A stretch of DNA of 64,000 nucleotides from Diplonema japonicum (lineage: Eukaryota; Euglenozoa; Diplonemea; Diplonemida; Diplonemidae), in the NCBI GenBank assembly GCA_964019335.1, contig OZ025706.1:434001-498000 (forward strand), given 5' to 3'. A program made the position numbers and the translations under genes. Below the pieces are notes generated by a model. That model saw only the letters and a list, made by a program, of their open reading frames with translations. It made no database searches and was not told the origin of the DNA. Shown here piece by piece: positions 59,803 through 64,000 of the stretch; the first letter of the stretch is position 1, and every line of letters starts with the position of its first letter.

Positions 59803-62800
59803 ATGGAAACGAAAGCAGGCCTTCTGCTGGTGCTGGTGACATCAGCAGCAGGGGTGGTATTGGACCCGCTGCCGTTCACAATTGCAAGGGGAACGGCGGA
59901 AACTGTTAGTGACACGGTATTTCTTATTGGAGGATGCAAAGACGCAGACCGTGGGACAACGACCATTACACCATGCACTGCCTTTCAAGACTCAATCATG
60001 GAATATAACACAAGCACAGCTGCACATGCCTCCACAATGGTATCTTTATCTACCCCGAGAGAAGACCATGCTACAGTGGTGGTTGACAACGTGATATATA
60101 TGATGGGTGGTGTGTCTGGAACAACGGGTCTTGTCGCTGCAACGAAAGTGGAGTCGTTTACCCCAGGGACTGGTGTTCGGGAGGATGTCACAGACCTTCC
60201 AAGTACAATGTCGCATCTTAATGCTGGTGCCTTCGCTTTTGGTAAAAAGATCTACTATTGCAGTGGAACTAGCGCTAAGTGCGCTATCTACGACATTGAC
60301 ACAAAAGCCTGGATGCCCAAAACTATTCCCTTCCCTGAGAGGAGTGGGTTCAGGGTAGTTGTCAACACAGAGGGTACATCTGCCTATGTTGTTGGAGGAG
60401 CAGACATCACAGTTCCTGCTAGCCCAGCTTATGGAAGTGACATTTACATCCTCAGTGCTGGGTCAGAGGAATGGCAAACCCGAACCCTTCCCTTTTTTGA
60501 GTTTAATCGAGAGGACGCCGTAGTTGTCCTACTTAATGAAGTGATCTACGTCTTGGGCGGTGCTCAGAAGAAGCAGCCTTTGCAGACCGCCCTCGCCGTC
60601 TACCCCCTTACTAATGAGGTGCAAGTAATCGGCGGTCTGGATGTGTCGTTGATGTCCACTGCTGCCGCAACCCATAATGATGCTGTTTTTATGTTCGGTG
60701 GTTTGGATGCTAACCTAGCCAGCACTACTGCTTCAAACCGTTTTGAGATTAAACCTCAACTTCTTGATCTCCCAACGATCCCCCTGCACGGTTCCGGAAC
60801 CACAAACCCGTCCCGTTTCTTTTGGAAGTGGATGGAAATCCTCACCTCTCGCATCAAGTTCCCTACCCACATCACCTATCGGGCTGTTGGTTCTTCGACT
60901 GGCATGTCCGACCTCCGAGGTGTCGGTCCAAGCCTCAGCCCCGTTGTCAGCTTTGCCTGTGGCGACATCCCTCTCAAAAAAGAGATTTACGATGAGATGA
61001 ATGCGGCATCACGAACCGTTGTACACGTGCCCTTCGCCCTTGGTACCATCTCAGTGTTCGTCAATCTTCCCGTGACCAGCCCTTTGAAGCTTACCCCTTG
61101 CGTTCTTGCAAAGATCTACACTGGCGCCATCAAGGAGTGGGACCATGCCGACATCCTTGCCCACAACTCTCAACACCAAGCCGTTCTGACTGGTCGCCTC
61201 ATCCAAGTTGGGAGACGTAAACACGGGTCGAGCAGCACTTTCGGTCTGACTCAGTATATGGCAGACGGCTGCCGTTCTGTCTGGAACACTGGTCCGAATT
61301 CAAAAATAGCTCTCTCGGATGCCCATGTGAGTGTCAGGGAAGGCTCAACAGAGATGACTCAGTTCTTGGAAAGCACAGAGTATGCAATTGGATACCTTGA
61401 CTCTGGTCACGGTATTGCCAAAGGCTTAAAGGAGGCCGCACTTGAAGGGCAACCCGGGAGTTTCGGAGTCTCCTCGAATGCTGACATTGCAAAGGCTGCT
61501 GACGGGGCATCGTGGCCAGAGCCAACGGCTGACTGGTCAAGTTTCTCTCTGATCAACAGACCCGGTGCGTGGCCCATCACAATGGTGAGCTACTTCTATT
61601 TGTACCAGGACATGACAGGTTCAGGCATCACAGGGAGCTTGCTTAAGGCTTTCGTTGAAACTGTTCTGAGTGCAGAAGGTCAGCAGGACATGGAAACCAA
61701 CTATGGATTCAAGCAAGCACCCTCCCAGATGAAGGCAGTGAGTGAGAAGGCGTTAGGGATAATTAAATTTTCGGCAGATGCTCCACCCTTCACGTATGAG
61801 AGGGAAACGCAAAAGAATGGTGTGGGGATGGGTGACTACGTAATCAGCACCAAGAGGAACCCGAGACCTTTTGATGAATCGGTGGCCCTTGCGGACATTG
61901 CGACACTGGAGACAAAGACTCGTACCCTTGAAGATTCTGTGAACGCTTTAACAGATCACGCAAAGACGACAAACAGCAGGGGTGATCTCCTAGAACACGA
62001 GCTCCAAACAAGAGCTGAACTTGCAGAAGGGGCAGGTTTCTCCACGGCAGTGACAGCAGGTGATGTCATTTACATTATTGGAGGGTGCATACGACTCCCA
62101 AAAGATCAGCCTTGCTCGCGCTTTGCAGAGACAATTACTCCTTACCACACACTCACAAACAAATACCAAACGAGCATCGCTCTGATCACTCCGAGAGAGC
62201 GCCACTCCTCGGTGCTTGTCGGTAACAAAATCTACATCTTTGGTGGCTATACCACAAACGGTGACATAGCCTCAACAGTTGACATAATTACATTATCTGG
62301 CACGGCGGCCCCACCAGTGGTGAGTAACTTTGCTGGAGTCCCCACTGAGCTCAAAAGAGCTGATGGGGCTGCATTCGTGTTGAATCAACGAGTGTACTAC
62401 TGCGGTGGGGTAACATCAACAGGTTCTATTCCAAGGTGTGACATTATTGAATTTGGTGCAAGCTCAGCCAGTGTCAAGGACACATTCCCTGTGCAGGCGC
62501 GTTCTGGGCACACCATTGTCGTGGACCATGTGGCAAAGAAAGCCTTTATGTTTGGTGGTGTTGTAACGGGGAAGACAGTTGGAGACCTCCAGGAGATGAC
62601 ACTTCTGGCAGATGGCAAAGGAACGTGGGGGACTGCGATTGCTGAACCTTTGGACGTCGAAAGAGCTCACCCGTCAATGGGACTTCTGGGCGACAACCTT
62701 TATATTTTCGGAGGGGAAAACAAAGACGGTGTTATGCGCACTGATATCCGTTTAGTCAACCTTGCTGACAAAACTTATCACCACGCCGGTGAGACACCCG

Positions 62801-64000
62801 TTGGTGTCAAAGGTGCAGCCTTCGCTCAGCATAGAGACTCGATCTACTTGTTTGGTGGTTTCTCGAAGAATAATAACGAGCAAAAGGGCGTTAACCGCTA
62901 TTTGGTCAAACCTGCACTTTTCGAAGTTAGCACGATCCCCCTGCACGGTTCCGGAACCACAAACCCGTCCCGTTTCTTTTGGAAGTGGATGGAAATCCTC
63001 ACCTCTCGCATCAAGGTTCCTACCCACATCACCTATCGGGCTGTTGGTTCTTCGACTGGCATGTCCGACCTCCGAGGTGTCGGTCCAAGCCTCAGCCCCG
63101 TTGTCAGCTTTGCCTGTGGCGACATCCCTCTCAAAAAAGAGATTTACGATGAGATGAATGCGGCATCACGAACCGTTGTACACGTGCCCTTCGCCCTTGG
63201 TACCATCTCAGTGTTCGTCAATCTTCCCGTGACCAGCCCTTTGAAGCTTACCCCTTGCGTTCTTGCAAAGATCTACACTGGCGCCATCAAGGAGTGGGAC
63301 CATGCCGACATCCTTGCCCACAACTCTCAACACCAAGCCGTTCTGACTGGTCGCCTCATCCAAGTTGGGAGACGTAAACACGGGTCGAGCAGCACTTTCG
63401 GTCTGACTCAGTATATGGCAGACGGCTGCCGTTCTGTCTGGAACACTGGTCCGAATTCAAAAATAGCTCTCTCGGATGCCCATGTGAGTGTCAGGGAAGG
63501 CTCAACAGAGATGACTCAGTTCTTGGAAAGCACAGAGTATGCAATTGGATACCTTGACTCTGGTCACGGTATTGCCAAAGGCTTAAAGGAGGCCGCACTT
63601 GAAGGGCAACCCGGGAGTTTCGGAGTCTCCTCGAATGCTGACATTGCAAAGGCTGCTGACGGGGCATCGTGGCCAGAGCCAACGGCTGACTGGTCAAGTT
63701 TCTCTCTGATCAACAGACCCGGTGCGTGGCCCATCACAATGGTGAGCTACTTCTATTTGTACCAGGACATGACAGGTTCAGGCATCACAGGGAGCTTGCT
63801 TAAGGCTTTCGTTGAAACTGTTCTGAGTGCAGAAGGTCAGCAGGACATGGAAACCAACTATGGATTCAAGCAAGCACCCTCCCAGATGAAGGCAGTGAGT
63901 GAGAAGGCGCTGAACTCTCTATGGATGCCTGTTGGCGCTCCTATCTTCACGTATGAGAGGGAAACGCAAAAGAATGGTGTGGGGATGGGTGACTACGTAA
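59803..64000 (+). CDS. Secreted protein of alternating Kelch and PstS-like modules (partial)
   Basis: Open from the ATG at 59803 to the window end (1399 codons so far, 3' end missing). Signal peptide ~1-20 (AGLLLVLVTSAAGVV). Module 1: Kelch propeller (~30-315; VFLIGGC, IYMMGGV, IYVLGGA, VFMFGGL) then a PstS-type phosphate-binding domain (~324-650; IPLHGSGTTNPS, YRAVGSSTGMSD, HVPFALGTISVF, LTPCVLAKIYTGAIKEWDH, HGSSSTFGLTQYM, VSYFYLYQDMTG). A short coiled linker (LETKTRTLEDSVNAL) leads to module 2: a diverged Kelch (~742-1042) and a second PstS (~1043-1369). The module period is 719 codons. The two PstS DNA copies (60775-61752, 62932-63909) are almost identical. Probably cell-surface or secreted, binding phosphate or a phospho-ligand; more modules may follow. 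Confidence 0.85.
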   Translation, partial: METKAGLLLVLVTSAAGVVLDPLPFTIARGTAETVSDTVFLIGGCKDADRGTTTITPCTAFQDSIMEYNTSTAAHASTMVSLSTPREDHATVVVDNVIYMMGGVSGTTGLVAATKVESFTPGTGVREDVTDLPSTMSHLNAGAFAFGKKIYYCSGTSAKCAIYDIDTKAWMPKTIPFPERSGFRVVVNTEGTSAYVVGGADITVPASPAYGSDIYILSAGSEEWQTRTLPFFEFNREDAVVVLLNEVIYVLGGAQKKQPLQTALAVYPLTNEVQVIGGLDVSLMSTAAATHNDAVFMFGGLDANLASTTASNRFEIKPQLLDLPTIPLHGSGTTNPSRFFWKWMEILTSRIKFPTHITYRAVGSSTGMSDLRGVGPSLSPVVSFACGDIPLKKEIYDEMNAASRTVVHVPFALGTISVFVNLPVTSPLKLTPCVLAKIYTGAIKEWDHADILAHNSQHQAVLTGRLIQVGRRKHGSSSTFGLTQYMADGCRSVWNTGPNSKIALSDAHVSVREGSTEMTQFLESTEYAIGYLDSGHGIAKGLKEAALEGQPGSFGVSSNADIAKAADGASWPEPTADWSSFSLINRPGAWPITMVSYFYLYQDMTGSGITGSLLKAFVETVLSAEGQQDMETNYGFKQAPSQMKAVSEKALGIIKFSADAPPFTYERETQKNGVGMGDYVISTKRNPRPFDESVALADIATLETKTRTLEDSVNALTDHAKTTNSRGDLLEHELQTRAELAEGAGFSTAVTAGDVIYIIGGCIRLPKDQPCSRFAETITPYHTLTNKYQTSIALITPRERHSSVLVGNKIYIFGGYTTNGDIASTVDIITLSGTAAPPVVSNFAGVPTELKRADGAAFVLNQRVYYCGGVTSTGSIPRCDIIEFGASSASVKDTFPVQARSGHTIVVDHVAKKAFMFGGVVTGKTVGDLQEMTLLADGKGTWGTAIAEPLDVERAHPSMGLLGDNLYIFGGENKDGVMRTDIRLVNLADKTYHHAGETPVGVKGAAFAQHRDSIYLFGGFSKNNNEQKGVNRYLVKPALFEVSTIPLHGSGTTNPSRFFWKWMEILTSRIKVPTHITYRAVGSSTGMSDLRGVGPSLSPVVSFACGDIPLKKEIYDEMNAASRTVVHVPFALGTISVFVNLPVTSPLKLTPCVLAKIYTGAIKEWDHADILAHNSQHQAVLTGRLIQVGRRKHGSSSTFGLTQYMADGCRSVWNTGPNSKIALSDAHVSVREGSTEMTQFLESTEYAIGYLDSGHGIAKGLKEAALEGQPGSFGVSSNADIAKAADGASWPEPTADWSSFSLINRPGAWPITMVSYFYLYQDMTGSGITGSLLKAFVETVLSAEGQQDMETNYGFKQAPSQMKAVSEKALNSLWMPVGAPIFTYERETQKNGVGMGDYV
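60775..61752 (+). repeat. PstS-encoding repeat, copy 1
   Basis: 978 bp matching 62932-63909 (offset 2157, in frame). By eye only two adjacent-codon changes (about 60856-60858). It is followed by a 36-bp stretch of unrelated sequence (61753-61788), then identity resumes at TTCACGTATGAGAGGG. Confidence 0.9.
62932..63909 (+). repeat. PstS-encoding repeat, copy 2
   Basis: Partner of 60775-61752; identity resumes after 63945 and continues to the window end. Confidence 0.9.

Overview
This window is nuclear DNA of a eukaryotic protist, most likely a euglenozoan and possibly diplonemid-like (inference). Four observations point that way. (1) All eighteen recognisable genes from about 1.4 to 44.8 kb lie on the minus strand, a long unidirectional cluster of functionally unrelated genes. 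(2) Most start codons sit within about 5-60 nt of a pyrimidine-rich stretch ending in AG, as expected of spliced-leader trans-splicing acceptors. (3) An 18S rRNA-like fragment at about 58.1 kb carries the core AGCACCCGCGG, the kinetoplastid-type variant as I recall it. (4) A plus-strand gene at 55.5 kb resembles the Crinkler/RHS class of NTPase proteins known from trypanosomes. Cis-introns occur but are tiny (31-69 bp, GT..AG).

Layout. 0-3.9 kb: ten copies of an ~83-bp C/D-snoRNA-like unit in two groups around a secreted arylsulfatase; the groups share a direct repeat of at least 589 bp. 4.3-44.8 kb (all minus): WD40-like protein, two-helix membrane protein, second sulfatase with a lectin-like tail, a 1642-aa Cache/cyclase-like/ion-channel fusion, LRR protein, phosphomannomutase (3 exons), CDC45, centrin (2 exons), glycerate kinase, a MITE-like inverted-repeat element, a 2776-aa coiled-coil/C2 protein, a membrane-anchored coiled-coil protein, a pseudo-receiver coiled-coil protein, a PPR-SAP protein, a Kv-type channel, VPS25 (ESCRT-II), a TMEM135-like membrane protein, and a tandem pseudophosphatase with two PDZ-like domains. 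Purine- and pyrimidine-rich low-complexity DNA fills most intergenic gaps.

44.9-55.5 kb is a gene-poor strand-switch region built of dispersed and inverted repeats, minisatellites, a 200-N assembly gap, and broken copies of a hAT-like transposase, a non-LTR retrotransposon 3' end and a pogo/Tigger-like DDE transposase. From 55.5 kb genes are on the plus strand: the Crinkler/RHS-like protein, an rRNA-like fragment, tRNA-Glu(UUC), and a large secreted protein of alternating Kelch and PstS-like phosphate-binding modules that runs off the window end.

Most genes are housekeeping (replication, glycosylation precursors, endosomal sorting, basal body) with no operon-like functional logic. The unusual content is architectural: a sensor/pseudocyclase/channel fusion, tandem Kelch-PstS modules with almost identical PstS DNA, several degenerate signalling domains (receiver, phosphatases, cyclases), and repeated candidate small RNAs. 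Several 3'-terminal introns leave in-frame ORFs with false C-termini if not spliced; I give corrected exons.
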